Of a DNA stretch of 57,876 bases, positions 1 through 7,617 are shown one piece after another. Position numbers and translations under genes: made by a program. Position 1 is the stretch's first letter, and every line of letters begins with the position of its first letter. This DNA is from CAYVFC01 sp964450715 (GTDB lineage: Bacteria; Myxococcota_A; Polyangia; Polyangiales; JAFGIB01). The notes beneath the pieces were generated by a model that was given only the letters and a program-made list of their open reading frames with translations, had not been told where the DNA came from and searched no databases. The stretch is from assembly GCA_964450715.1 (NCBI GenBank), contig CAYVFC010000038.1, positions 1 through 57,876 on the forward strand, read 5' to 3'.

Positions 1-343
1 TGCTATCCGCGTTTTGTCCTCGCTCTCACTACGCAAAAACCGCCAAACTCGAGTCAGAGCGGCGAACAGGTTGAGAAATATTCGAGCTCGCGAGGACAGA
101 GCGGCCGGATGCGGCTTTCGGCTCGACGAAAAGCTGGCAGAGCCATTTCGAGGAGGCGGAAGCCGCAGATGGCCCCTCTTGACCGCGAAATCATGGCGTT
201 TCCAACCCGCTCGACGCCCTAGATACCCTCTGGCGAAGCGCGCTTCGAGACCCTGGCCGGCAGCACCGGTCGCCGCGCAGCCAGGGTCGTCGCAGCCTCG
301 AAACGCACAGCGGAGCGGGCAAGTCGAACGAAAAAGGCGCCGC
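1..343. other. Left-edge stretch without a recognisable gene
   Basis: I see no convincing coding sequence here on either strand. The open frame that spans it on the plus strand continues antisense through the NHLP precursor gene and is a GC-bias artefact. The only structure seen is a degenerate palindromic element at 101-174. The peptide cluster may continue off the left edge. Confidence 0.5.
101..174. repeat. Degenerate intergenic palindrome, family of the 6037-6202 element
   Basis: The ends read GCGGCCGGATGCGGCTT and, in inverse, GGAAGCCGCAGATGGCC. The middle carries ATTTCGAGGAGG, which also occurs in the centre of the 6037-6202 element (CTATTTCGAGGAGGAGC, then CAGATGGGGCC). I infer that both belong to one dispersed palindrome family and that this copy is degenerate. 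Confidence 0.4.
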
Positions 344-736
344 CTATCCCCAGCTTACCCGAACACCTTGAGTCAGGTCTTTTCCGGGCATCTGAGCGCT
401 GCCCAGCTGTTCGGTCTGGAATCGCTGGACGAAATCCCCCGCGACAAAGGTCTGCATCTGCGGAACGGTGGCTCCGCCGGCTACCGCGTCCAGATCTGCG
501 TCACCCAATTCCTGGTCCTTGCCCGCCTCGAGCGGAAGCACGAGGTACATCTTGGTCGGATCCTCTTGCAGCACCTGGATATTGACATTCGGCGGCGCTT
601 CGAACCCGACCGATGCCTTCAAAGCCTTCTTGGGGTCCGCGATCAGCTGGTCGCGAAAATTCTTGTCAGCAACCGCCATCTTCACGATTTCCCGTTCGAA
701 ATCGGACTTCTTCACTCGGGGCGAATTATCCGCCAT
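344..736 (-). CDS. NHLP-type (nitrile hydratase-like leader) RiPP precursor peptide
   Basis: The product is 130 aa. Residues 1-86 resemble the nitrile-hydratase-alpha-like leader (NHLP family, TIGR03793 type), with a hydrophobic YLVLPLE strand near residues 64-70. An acidic stretch then leads into ELGDADLDAVAGG, whose Gly-Gly at 87-88 is a typical double-glycine cleavage site for C39 peptidase/ABC transporters. The predicted core is the last 42 aa. It is rich in Gln, Val and Ser/Thr and has no cysteine. The start is fixed by AAAGGAGGAGGGAA directly before the ATG. The gene runs divergently from two other double-Gly peptides at 1016 and 1244. No YcaO, LanM, radical SAM or C39 transporter gene is visible, so the type of modification is unknown. 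Confidence 0.85.
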   Translation of the reverse strand: MADNSPRVKKSDFEREIVKMAVADKNFRDQLIADPKKALKASVGFEAPPNVNIQVLQEDPTKMYLVLPLEAGKDQELGDADLDAVAGGATVPQMQTFVAGDFVQRFQTEQLGSAQMPGKDLTQGVRVSWG

Positions 737-1015
737 TTCCCTCCTCCTTTTCGGTTAGACCAAAAAACGCGCTACACGGCTTTTCGTCACCCAGTCACTG
801 GTGAATGTCAAGGCGATTAATTAGACCGGTTCTAGTTCTTAGAACTCATTTCATAAATCCTCCCTCGTCTTTCGGGCGGGGCGACGCGGTGCTGATCGAT
901 CGGGTATACTTTACCGCACCTGTTTCCGTACAAGTGTGATATTGCACCGGGAATGAATGCATGCCGGGGGAAGAGAATGGAGGCCGGGATTTCGAACCAT
1001 CGAAAGGAGGGAGAG
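737..1015. promoter_or_regulatory. Divergent promoter region between RiPP precursor genes
   Basis: These 279 bases separate the divergent NHLP precursor from the plus-strand peptides, so promoters for both directions should lie here. A TATACT hexamer at 905-910 resembles a -10 box, but I see no convincing -35 box 17 nt upstream. The rightward ribosome binding site AAAGGAGG is at 1003-1010. Confidence 0.35.
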
Positions 1016-1207
1016 ATGAGTGAACGGGAAGACAAGAAGCCCGCGGAAGAACCGCGCGAGACCGACGAGCTGACCGAGGAAGAGCTCGAGAAGGCAGCCG
1101 GCGGTGCGTACGGGTTTTACAGGCCGGCAGACGGTGCTGTGTCGAGCCCGACGAAAGTGGGGAAACCGGTGCCTGCCATCAATTTGACCAAGAAGCTACA
1201 GCAATAA
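1016..1207 (+). CDS. Short double-glycine precursor peptide (RiPP/bacteriocin-like)
   Basis: The product is 63 aa. The leader is highly charged (residues 1-28), contains LTEEELEKAAGG and ends at Gly29-Gly30, the classic double-Gly processing signal. The 33-aa core is rich in Tyr, Phe, Pro, Lys and Ser/Thr and has no cysteine. The ATG at 1016 is preferred over an upstream in-frame GTG because AAAGGAGG lies 5 nt before it. It sits 36 bp ahead of the Nif11-type precursor, presumably in one transcript. Too small for family assignment beyond the leader signature. The lack of Cys argues against lanthionine, thiazole or sactipeptide chemistry. Confidence 0.75.
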   Translation: MSEREDKKPAEEPRETDELTEEELEKAAGGAYGFYRPADGAVSSPTKVGKPVPAINLTKKLQQ

Positions 1208-1243
1208 TCATCGGGGCATCCTTAAAGGGAGGAGGATTCGGAG

Positions 1244-1567
1244 ATGAGTAAGACTGCACTGGACGATTTCCGCAGCAAGTTGGCGCAGGACGAAGCGTTA
1301 CGCGAGGATCTGCGAAAAAACGTCGGGGTGGGTGAAGGCGATGGTATCGGGCTCCCCATGGGCGCTCTGGTCGAATTCGCTCAAGCCCGTGGCTATGACA
1401 TCAGTGTCGATGACCTTCGGACCGATGACGAGCTCGGAGAGACGGAGCTGGATCACGTCTCCGGCGGCGCCGTATTCGGAAAGATCGAGCTGGACGGCAA
1501 GGGAGACGATATGTACGCCGACAAGTGGATGGTGCTGTCCTTCAAGAGTTTCGTGACCTTGCGGTAG
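1244..1567 (+). CDS. Nif11-type leader RiPP precursor peptide
   Basis: The product is 107 aa. Residues 1-60 match the Nif11-like leader pattern (TIGR03798 type): an N-terminal helix with FRSKLAQDEALREDL, then LVEFAQARGYDISVDDL. The ELDHVSGG motif gives a double-Gly site at 74-75. The 32-aa core is rich in Lys, Asp and aromatics and has no Cys. GGAGGAGG at 1229-1236 fixes the ATG. A T9 tract follows the stop (about 1580-1588) but I see no clear stem before it, so termination is uncertain. It is the third precursor of a distinct leader class within 1.3 kb, next to a cysteine-cluster protein at 1723. Confidence 0.85.
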   Translation: MSKTALDDFRSKLAQDEALREDLRKNVGVGEGDGIGLPMGALVEFAQARGYDISVDDLRTDDELGETELDHVSGGAVFGKIELDGKGDDMYADKWMVLSFKSFVTLR

Positions 1568-1722
1568 CAGGCGGTTCGGCTTTTTTTTTCACTTCTAGTG
1601 ACCGGAAGGATGGACGCGAGGGGTATCGCGAGGGCTCGGAAAGACGAACCGGCCCCTGAGATCCGCAGCGCCGGTAGGGACGACCGGGCTCGACGCGAAG
1701 CAAATGTAGCGGGGTGTATCGC

Positions 1723-2811
1723 ATGACGCGCGAACGTCTAGCGGACTTCGTCCCGACACTGTACGGGAATATTTTACCAGAGATATTCGAGAGCCCGCTG
1801 GCAGAGGAGCGACATGCCACCTGCGAAGAGTGCGCGATGTGTATGCCCTCCGAACCGCTGTTTTCGCCTGAGCACTATTTCTCCGAGGAAACCAGGTGTT
1901 GCACCTATTTCCCGAGCTTGCCCAACTTCGCCGTGGGCGGGCTGTTGAGTGACCGCGGCGCGAAGTGTGCCGAGGGACGTCGGCGCGTGCTGGCGGCGGT
2001 CGAAGCGAGAATTGGAACCAGCCCGATCGGGATACGTCCCCCGCGCAAGCAGGTGCTGCTGTATCGACATGGCAGATCCGCTTTCGGCCGTTCGAGAGCA
2101 CTGGCATGTCCGTATTTCGATAGCGATCGGGGCCATTGCACCGTATGGGAATACCGAGAGGCGGTCTGCAGCACCTGGTTCTGCAAGTACAACGACGGTC
2201 AGGACGGGTTCGACTTCTGGAAACAACTTCTGCGCTATATGCTCGGTATGCAGCGCGTGCTGGTGCTTCACGCGTTGCGCGAGCTACAATGCGAGCCGAG
2301 TCGATTTATCTGTGACGGCGACGACGGATCGAGCCTGGACCGCTACGATCTGGACGACGAACCGCCGAGCGAAAAAGCCTATACCGATCTCTGGGGTGAA
2401 TGGGTAGGCCGCGAGCCGCAGTTCTTTATGCGCTGTTACGAAATCGTCACCGAGCTCGACCGGAAGAGTTTCCGGATACTCGGCGGTATCGATAACGATA
2501 TTGCGCTATCGCTGTTGCGCAAGCGTTATCTGGCCGTACGCGAGCCGCGATTGCCGGATAGGCTCGTGAAGAATCCGGAGATGAAGGTCGAGCGGCTTTC
2601 CGATGGAAGCTATCTCTTGACGAGCTATCTCGCTGGCGATCAGATACGTATGCGCAAGCGACTGTTCGATCTGCTCGAGTGCTTCGACGGTCGAGCCGCG
2701 ACCGGGCGGGTACGCTTCGAGATCCGAGCCCGGACGGGCTTGAACCTGTCGGACGCTCTGCTCACCAGGCTCCACCAGCATCGAATCCTGGTCATCCCGG
2801 AAAACCGATAG
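1723..2811 (+). CDS. YkgJ-like cysteine-cluster protein, possible RiPP maturation factor
   Basis: The product is 362 aa. The N-terminal half carries Cys34, 37 and 40 (CxxCxxC), Cys59-Cys60, Cys82, Cys129, 139, 149 and 154. The arrangement ACPYFDSDRGHC with VCSTWFC resembles the YkgJ zinc/iron-chelating family, in which such Cys bind metal. The last 75 residues have the spacing of a PqqD-like winged helix (a short hairpin around SDGSYLL, then FDLLECFDG and a helix-rich tail). PqqD-like domains serve as leader-recognition elements in RiPP enzymes, so this resemblance is suggestive only. I chose the ATG at 1723 because GGGGTG precedes it; an in-frame GTG at 1714 is possible. It lies 155 bp after the Nif11 precursor, same strand. 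The catalytic role is unknown. Confidence 0.7.
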   Translation: MTRERLADFVPTLYGNILPEIFESPLAEERHATCEECAMCMPSEPLFSPEHYFSEETRCCTYFPSLPNFAVGGLLSDRGAKCAEGRRRVLAAVEARIGTSPIGIRPPRKQVLLYRHGRSAFGRSRALACPYFDSDRGHCTVWEYREAVCSTWFCKYNDGQDGFDFWKQLLRYMLGMQRVLVLHALRELQCEPSRFICDGDDGSSLDRYDLDDEPPSEKAYTDLWGEWVGREPQFFMRCYEIVTELDRKSFRILGGIDNDIALSLLRKRYLAVREPRLPDRLVKNPEMKVERLSDGSYLLTSYLAGDQIRMRKRLFDLLECFDGRAATGRVRFEIRARTGLNLSDALLTRLHQHRILVIPENR

Positions 2812-2886
2812 GGTACAAGCGCGGCGTGGTCCGTCGTGGAGGGGGTGAAAAAGTGAAGCGGCACCCCTCATTCGTCTGCTCGTTTG

Positions 2887-5460
2887 TCATCTCGACCGGG
2901 CGGCGAGCCAGCGCGCGAGGGCGAGGCGGCCACGGGCGCGCACCTCGGTGTCGAGCCGCATGTTTTCCCTGGTCTGGCGTACGGCGGCCGGGACCTCGGC
3001 GAAGTCGGCGGCCCGCGCACCGAGCAGCGCTTCGACCTGCTCGCGATGGTCGAGCAACCTTCCCAGGGCTTCGACCAATCGGCGGGTGAGAAAGGGCGCC
3101 GCGCACCGGGCGCGAAGCGGAACGAAATGCGATTCGATGAAGGCCCATAGCTCGTCGCCGAGGGATCGGTTTTCGACCAGGGCGGAGAAGTAAACGGTTA
3201 CGTCCTGCATCGCTACCACTTGCTCGTCGAGCACGAGCTCGATGGCGCGCGTACGAAGCGGGGCGGCCTCGAAGCAAGCCAGGGTGATCAGAGCGCGCCG
3301 CTTGCCGGCCGGGTCGGGATCGGTCCGGCTTCTATCGAGCAGAAGCTGGAACAGAGCCTCGTCGCCCCGCCGCGCCGCCACCAGCCAGGCGGTGTCGAAC
3401 AGGTTGGGGTCGAGCGGTTGTCGGCCGTCGAGATCTGCCCGCATTCGCTGGTCCAGATCGGCCCCGAGACCGGGGTGTCGCCCGACGCCGGCCAGCGAGC
3501 GCAGTAGGGCCGCGCGCAGAAGGCTGCGGTCATTGCGCCGCTGCTCGTCGCCTTCGAGATCCGTCGGGTCATCGGCGACGAGCTCCAGCGTCGGTGCGAG
3601 CAAACCGTGGATCCAGCCGCGGAAGGCGTCCTTCGAGCCGTCGCTCACGCAGAGCCGTTCGAGGGTAGAGAGTCGATTGGCGACCTCAGCGGCGATCGCG
3701 TGGTCGGGCAACCGGGCCGCCTGCTGCAGCAACTCGACGAAGTCGTCCAGCTCGAGTCGCCGCGAGCGAAACAGGGCCCAGCAGTCGGACAGCAGGGCGA
3801 CGACCTCAACCGGTCCCAGCCGATCCAGCTGTGTACCGAGCGCCCGCAAGTCGGGCCTCTGGTAGCGAACGCGATAGAATCCCGCACCGCCGGCGTTACC
3901 GCATACCCACTTCAATCGGTCGCTTTCCAGCTCGATCTCGATTTCCTGTTCGCGCATGGGCAGCGAGCGACGCTTCACCCCCTGCTCGTCCTCGTACCGG
4001 ACCACCAGCGGGATGATCCACGGGTCGCTTTCGCCTGCCGCCTCCGGATCGAGCCTGAAACGCTCCTGTCGCAGGATCATCCGTCGGCCGAGTCGCGAGA
4101 GGCTCACCACCGGGTAGCCGCCGCGACCCAGCCACCCGTTGGCAATCTCGGCTACGGGCTGTTCCGAGGCCTCGGCGAGAGCATTCCACAGGTCGTCGGC
4201 CACGGTGTTATCAAACCGGAAGCGTTGCATGTAGATACGGATACCTCGCTGAAAGGTCTCTTCGCCCAGGAAGCCCTCGAGCATACGCAGCATGGCGCCG
4301 CCCTTTTCGTAGGTGATGGCGTCGAAGTTCTCGGTGGCCTGCTCGGCGCTGGCGACCTCGCAGCGGATAGGGTGGGTGCTCTGCAGGGCGTCGAGCCGCA
4401 GCGCGGTCTGCCTGCCCTGCTCGAAGTCGTCCCACATGCGCCAGCCGGGCTTCCAGGCGTCGACGATCTTGTAGGCGATCCAGGTGGCAAAAGCCTCGTT
4501 CAGCCACAGGTCGTTCCACCACTTCATGGTCACCAGGTTGCCGAACCACTGGTGCGCCAGCTCGTGGGTGATCACCTCGGCCACCCGTTTACGCACGCCG
4601 AGCGGCGCCCGCTGCTCGTCGAGCAACAAGACGACCTCGCGATAGGTGACGCATCCCGCGTTCTCCATGGCACCGGCCTCGAAGTCGGGCACCCCCACCT
4701 GGTCGAGCTTGCCGAAGACATAGCGCTCGGCGAAGTAGGACTCGAGCATGGGCAGCACCGAGACGGCGGCTTGCTGGGCGAAAGCGGTCAGCGATACCTT
4801 TTCGGGCACGGCCCAGGTGCGCACCGGAATGGAGCCGGCCAGCGCCGGCGGGCTCGCGGACAGCTCCCCGAACACCATCGCCACCAGGTAACTGCTCAGC
4901 GGCGGCGTGGGTGTAAAGGCGACCCGCTTGCGGCCGCCGCCGATCGGCGTTTCAAGAGCGATGGCGCCGTTGGAAATGGCGGTCAACCGTTCGGGTATTT
5001 CCAGGTTGAGCTCCCAGACCGCCTTGAACCCCGGCTCGTCCAGGCAGGGAAATACCCTTCGCGCATCGGACGCCTCGAACTGGGTTACGCCCATCTCGCC
5101 GGCCTGGTAGAGGCCGCGCAGGTCCCGGTGAACGCGGCCCCGCCAGGAGAGCTCGAGCAGCACAATACCGCTGAGCTCCCGGTTATATATAAAGCTGATC
5201 GTCTCCGAGGCCTTGTCGACCCGTACGCCGGCCGCTTCCAATCCCTTAGAGTCCCGGGCGGTCGCGCTGTCGATATCGAGCATGGCGCCGTGCAGGACGA
5301 TTTCGCGGGTCGGGCGAGCGAGCTCGAGCTCGGCGCTTCCGTGCGCCGAAAACGACCGTTGTTCCAGGTCCGGAGCCACCGTGTAGGCGTATCGCACCGC
5401 CCTGGTGGCGGCCGACAGTCTGAAGTTGCTCTTGCTCACGGCGATGTCGCCAGAGCACAT
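2887..5460 (-). CDS. M1-family zinc aminopeptidase (PepN/ERAP-like)
   Basis: This 857-aa enzyme removes N-terminal residues from peptides, probably in the cytoplasm since no signal peptide is seen. The exopeptidase motif GAMEN is at 263-267. The zinc site HELAH is at 299-303, with the third ligand Glu322 in NEAFATW. Domain order is an N-terminal beta-saddle (about 10-205), the thermolysin-like catalytic domain (about 210-450), and a helical ERAP1-like C-terminal domain. Length fits the family. It converges on the cysteine-cluster gene with a 75-bp gap. Some RiPP systems use aminopeptidases to trim cores, but nothing shows that here and a housekeeping role is more likely. Confidence 0.93.
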   Translation of the reverse strand: MCSGDIAVSKSNFRLSAATRAVRYAYTVAPDLEQRSFSAHGSAELELARPTREIVLHGAMLDIDSATARDSKGLEAAGVRVDKASETISFIYNRELSGIVLLELSWRGRVHRDLRGLYQAGEMGVTQFEASDARRVFPCLDEPGFKAVWELNLEIPERLTAISNGAIALETPIGGGRKRVAFTPTPPLSSYLVAMVFGELSASPPALAGSIPVRTWAVPEKVSLTAFAQQAAVSVLPMLESYFAERYVFGKLDQVGVPDFEAGAMENAGCVTYREVVLLLDEQRAPLGVRKRVAEVITHELAHQWFGNLVTMKWWNDLWLNEAFATWIAYKIVDAWKPGWRMWDDFEQGRQTALRLDALQSTHPIRCEVASAEQATENFDAITYEKGGAMLRMLEGFLGEETFQRGIRIYMQRFRFDNTVADDLWNALAEASEQPVAEIANGWLGRGGYPVVSLSRLGRRMILRQERFRLDPEAAGESDPWIIPLVVRYEDEQGVKRRSLPMREQEIEIELESDRLKWVCGNAGGAGFYRVRYQRPDLRALGTQLDRLGPVEVVALLSDCWALFRSRRLELDDFVELLQQAARLPDHAIAAEVANRLSTLERLCVSDGSKDAFRGWIHGLLAPTLELVADDPTDLEGDEQRRNDRSLLRAALLRSLAGVGRHPGLGADLDQRMRADLDGRQPLDPNLFDTAWLVAARRGDEALFQLLLDRSRTDPDPAGKRRALITLACFEAAPLRTRAIELVLDEQVVAMQDVTVYFSALVENRSLGDELWAFIESHFVPLRARCAAPFLTRRLVEALGRLLDHREQVEALLGARAADFAEVPAAVRQTRENMRLDTEVRARGRLALARWLAARSR

Positions 5461-5692
5461 CTCACTCTTGCCGCTTGCTCGTCAATACATCTGCTGAATT
5501 AGAGGCTGCGCTTGCGTATCAGAGCGCGCACTTATTCGCGAGTTACGCCCAGACGCGCTGCGGTCTGCGTTGCGCTCACCATGGATGGGCTGTAACTTCA
5601 CGCCGGCACGCGCTTTTCGCCGCACGAGGATGCGCATCCCCCCTGGTTCGCAAAGTGCACCATTCGGGGATTATGATTAGGAGGTCCGCACA

Positions 5693-6040
5693 GTGCCCAC
5701 CGTACGAGCCACACCACCGATGAGAATCGTTTTTCCGTTCCTGATGGCGGCCGCGTTCATCGGGGCGTGTTTCATCGGGGCGTGTAGCGAGGCGGTGACC
5801 ATGCAGGAACCGCTCGACGGAGCGAGCGCGGCCGACCCGGCCGACGCGGGTTATCGATATGCATTGATGGGGAGCACGCCGGATGACGTGCTTTGCGTTT
5901 ACCAGGAAAGCATTGCCGGTCCTGTGGACTATTGTCTGCAGGAACAATACAGGACGATGTTCTCGACCATACTGGCCCATCTCGACGAGCCGGATCTCGG
6001 GCTGGAAGATACCCACAGAGTAGACGAGATCGATTTCTAG
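5693..6040 (+). CDS. Small putative lipoprotein
   Basis: The product is 115 aa. A hydrophobic segment (MRIVFPFLMAAAFIGACFIGA, from residue 10) is followed by GAC-S, so there are two possible lipobox cysteines, at residues 26 and 31. The mature part is acidic with two further Cys and no recognised domain. A GTG start at 5693 is supported by AGGAGG at 5679-5684; an ATG at 5720 would give a more standard signal peptide. The stop codon TAG lies in the tip of the inverted-repeat element at 6037, so the present C-terminus may have been set by that element. Function unknown. Confidence 0.55.
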   Translation: MPTVRATPPMRIVFPFLMAAAFIGACFIGACSEAVTMQEPLDGASAADPADAGYRYALMGSTPDDVLCVYQESIAGPVDYCLQEQYRTMFSTILAHLDEPDLGLEDTHRVDEIDF

Positions 6041-6202
6041 AAATGGTTTCAAAACCCCCGGACCGAGTATTTCGGAGCGCGGCGGCCCCAGCTGCAAGGC
6101 GCGACGACGAGGAATAGCGGGGCTATTTCGAGGAGGAGCAACGCAGCAGATGGGGCCGCCCCGCCCGAAAGACGACGGGAGGGGTTTTGAAACCACTTCT
6201 AG
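6037..6202. repeat. 166-bp element with 22-bp terminal inverted repeats
   Basis: The left tip CTAGAAATGGTTTCAAAACC (6037-6056, continuing CC) matches the inverse of the right tip GGTTTTGAAACCACTTCTAG (6183-6202) with one mismatch over 22 bp. Inside lie a second inverted pair (GGCGGCCCCA with TGGGGCCGCC) and a central hairpin around GGAATAGC/GCTATTTC. It carries no gene. The CTAG tips put in-frame TAG stops onto the lipoprotein gene on the left and onto an open frame on the opposite strand at the right. I read it as a non-autonomous, MITE- or REP-like palindromic element. Confidence 0.7.
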
Positions 6203-6321
6203 GGTCGGACCACCTGTAGCAGGTTGCTCCTGGCGTCGGTCCAGGTGACGGGCAGGCCGAAAACGCGCACGGGCGCCGCGCCCACCAACAGGGGCTGCAG
6301 CGCGCTCCGCCGTCTGGCCAT
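6199..6321 (-). pseudogene. Possible 3' remnant of a gene
   Basis: A 40-aa frame (from an ATG complementary to 6319-6321) ends in APVRVFGLPVTWTDARSN plus a short tail, with GC-rich third positions typical of real genes in this window. A stop lies not far upstream in frame, so at most about 55 residues remain. Its own stop TAG is in the right tip of the 6037-6202 element. I could not recognise the family. It may be a truncated gene end or chance. Confidence 0.2.
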
Positions 6322-6552
6322 CAACACCCAGCGCGCCCGTCCGCGCGGCGGTAACCGGTTTTTTGTGCTTCTTTACCGCCGTTCCCTTACCCGCTTATCC
6401 TACCCTCGTGCCCCATTATCGGGTACTGTAGTCCAGGGTCGGACATGTCGCCTACATTAAATGGCTGGTAATCTACGAAACCCTAAATATTCAGTACGGT
6501 ATTCAGTTAAATATTTAGAGTTAGATAGAAATCCACGGTGAGGAGGTTCGAG
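6322..6552. other. AT-rich upstream region
   Basis: GC content drops sharply from about 6380 onward, with a poly-T run near 6360 and AT-rich DNA at 6460-6530, unlike the surrounding sequence. It likely contains the promoter of the gene at 6553. No gene is seen. Confidence 0.4.
6483..6518. promoter_or_regulatory. Inverted repeat, candidate operator
   Basis: CTAAATATT (6483-6491) and AATATTTAG (6510-6518) form perfect 9-bp inverted arms 18 bp apart, in AT-rich DNA 35 bp before the start of the secreted protein at 6553. This could be a regulator binding site; no regulator gene is adjacent. Confidence 0.3.
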
Positions 6553-7176
6553 GTGAAATTGCTTACCAGGTCGAAGAAAGCGTTGGTTCTTCTGGCTGTT
6601 TCGCTGGGATTTTCGCTGATCGGCGGAGACGTTCTCGCGAGTAACATCAAGCGAAGCTGTAGCGCGAACTACTATGGAACCGTGAACTATTTCAAATACA
6701 AACATAATGATCGCGACCAGTTTTTTGGCCTACCTAGCGGAGTGGTTAACGTGAGTTATAGAGAGCTCCCGTTTACGGCGGAAGGCGGTTGCGGTCGGCT
6801 CGTTCCCAATCGATGTCGCGCCCGAGCCCGCGATAAGCTACTGGCCTGCGCCAAGGCGCACGCGAGCTCTCCCGATCAAATACCCGAAGCATGTGGCCCC
6901 AATGCCATGAAAACATATCCAATCCAAAATCTACGTTCCACTCTGAAAGAAAAGTTTTGCGGACCATTGGATTCGAGGGATGGTATCAAAATAACGAAAC
7001 TCATCCCGCAACCGTATAAGGTCGGTGTGACGATCGGTGTTCATATCAGAGGAAACGACGACTGCGGTAAAAAGAACCCCGGAACGGTCATTGTAGACGG
7101 GAAAAGATACCGCGCCTCGGGAAACAAGATATATCTTTCGCAGCCGGTCAAGACCATGGAGCTTTCTTGTCCCTAA
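6553..7176 (+). CDS. Secreted cysteine-containing protein, unknown function
   Basis: The product is 207 aa. The GTG at 6553 is chosen because AGGAGG (6541-6546) precedes it by 6 nt; an in-frame GTG at 6538 lies upstream of that site. A signal peptide is clear: KLLTRSKK, a hydrophobic stretch ALVLLAVSLGFSLIGG, and a likely cleavage after LAS. The mature part has eight Cys, which suggests disulfides, and many basic residues. I do not recognise a domain. Its lower GC, AT-rich codons (AAA, ATA, TAT) and AT-rich upstream DNA set it apart from its neighbours and suggest acquisition by transfer. Confidence 0.65.
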   Translation: MKLLTRSKKALVLLAVSLGFSLIGGDVLASNIKRSCSANYYGTVNYFKYKHNDRDQFFGLPSGVVNVSYRELPFTAEGGCGRLVPNRCRARARDKLLACAKAHASSPDQIPEACGPNAMKTYPIQNLRSTLKEKFCGPLDSRDGIKITKLIPQPYKVGVTIGVHIRGNDDCGKKNPGTVIVDGKRYRASGNKIYLSQPVKTMELSCP

Positions 7177-7617
7177 TATTCGCCGCGAGTCGCTTTCGTC
7201 AAATTCTCGATACGATCATTAAACGAACCGAGGCAGCAGGTGCGATTCTCTATCTAAACGGCTCAAGAGGATTGTACCGAGCGGCATCACTTGGCGAGTA
7301 TCTATCGCTCAATGTTTTGGATAGTGAAGTGGACGGGGTTTGGGGCTCGGAGACCTCAGAACAAGATACGCAGTCGGGTACCCTAACCGATTCCCAGAAT
7401 GCGAATATCGAAGAGATCATCCGGTGGCGAATTGCTCGCATGAAAGCTCCTTCGCCCTCGGAAGAGACTACCCTAGAGCACCGCCACCACCGGTACGGAT
7501 CAACCTGGCCACGGTCACCCTTTGGGGCTACGAGTCGACTGCCCCGGTAGCGCGGCCGATCCGTGCGGAGGGGTAGAGCAAGAAGCGGTGCTTCCCACGG
7601 TCTATCCGAGACATGGG
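7177..7617. other. 441-bp stretch without a supported gene
   Basis: Open frames exist on both strands. One starts with TTG at 7167 and has a vaguely GAF-like opening; another runs antisense from 7807. Neither has a ribosome binding site or a recognisable family. Composition is intermediate between the AT-rich gene to the left and the GC-rich one to the right, as expected for decayed DNA. Confidence 0.4.

Noticed and set aside
14..820. Long plus-strand open frame at the left edge
   Set aside because: It runs antisense through the NHLP precursor, which has a strong ribosome binding site and a clear leader signature; the frame has no recognisable family.
832..1035. Small minus-strand frame in the RiPP divergent region
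   Set aside because: No leader signature or domain; the good ribosome binding site there (GGGAGG before an ATG near 857) opens a frame that stops after two codons.
3607..5502. A 631-codon open frame antisense to the M1 aminopeptidase
   Set aside because: It mirrors the conserved minus-strand gene with full catalytic motifs; such antisense frames are common in GC-rich DNA. Similar long antisense frames at 8528-9796, 18499-19554, 26406-28055 and 41887-43965 were rejected for the same reason.
7167..7550. Possible GAF-like protein after the AT-rich secreted protein gene
   Set aside because: TTG start inside the preceding gene, no ribosome binding site, and only a vague similarity in the first 40 residues.
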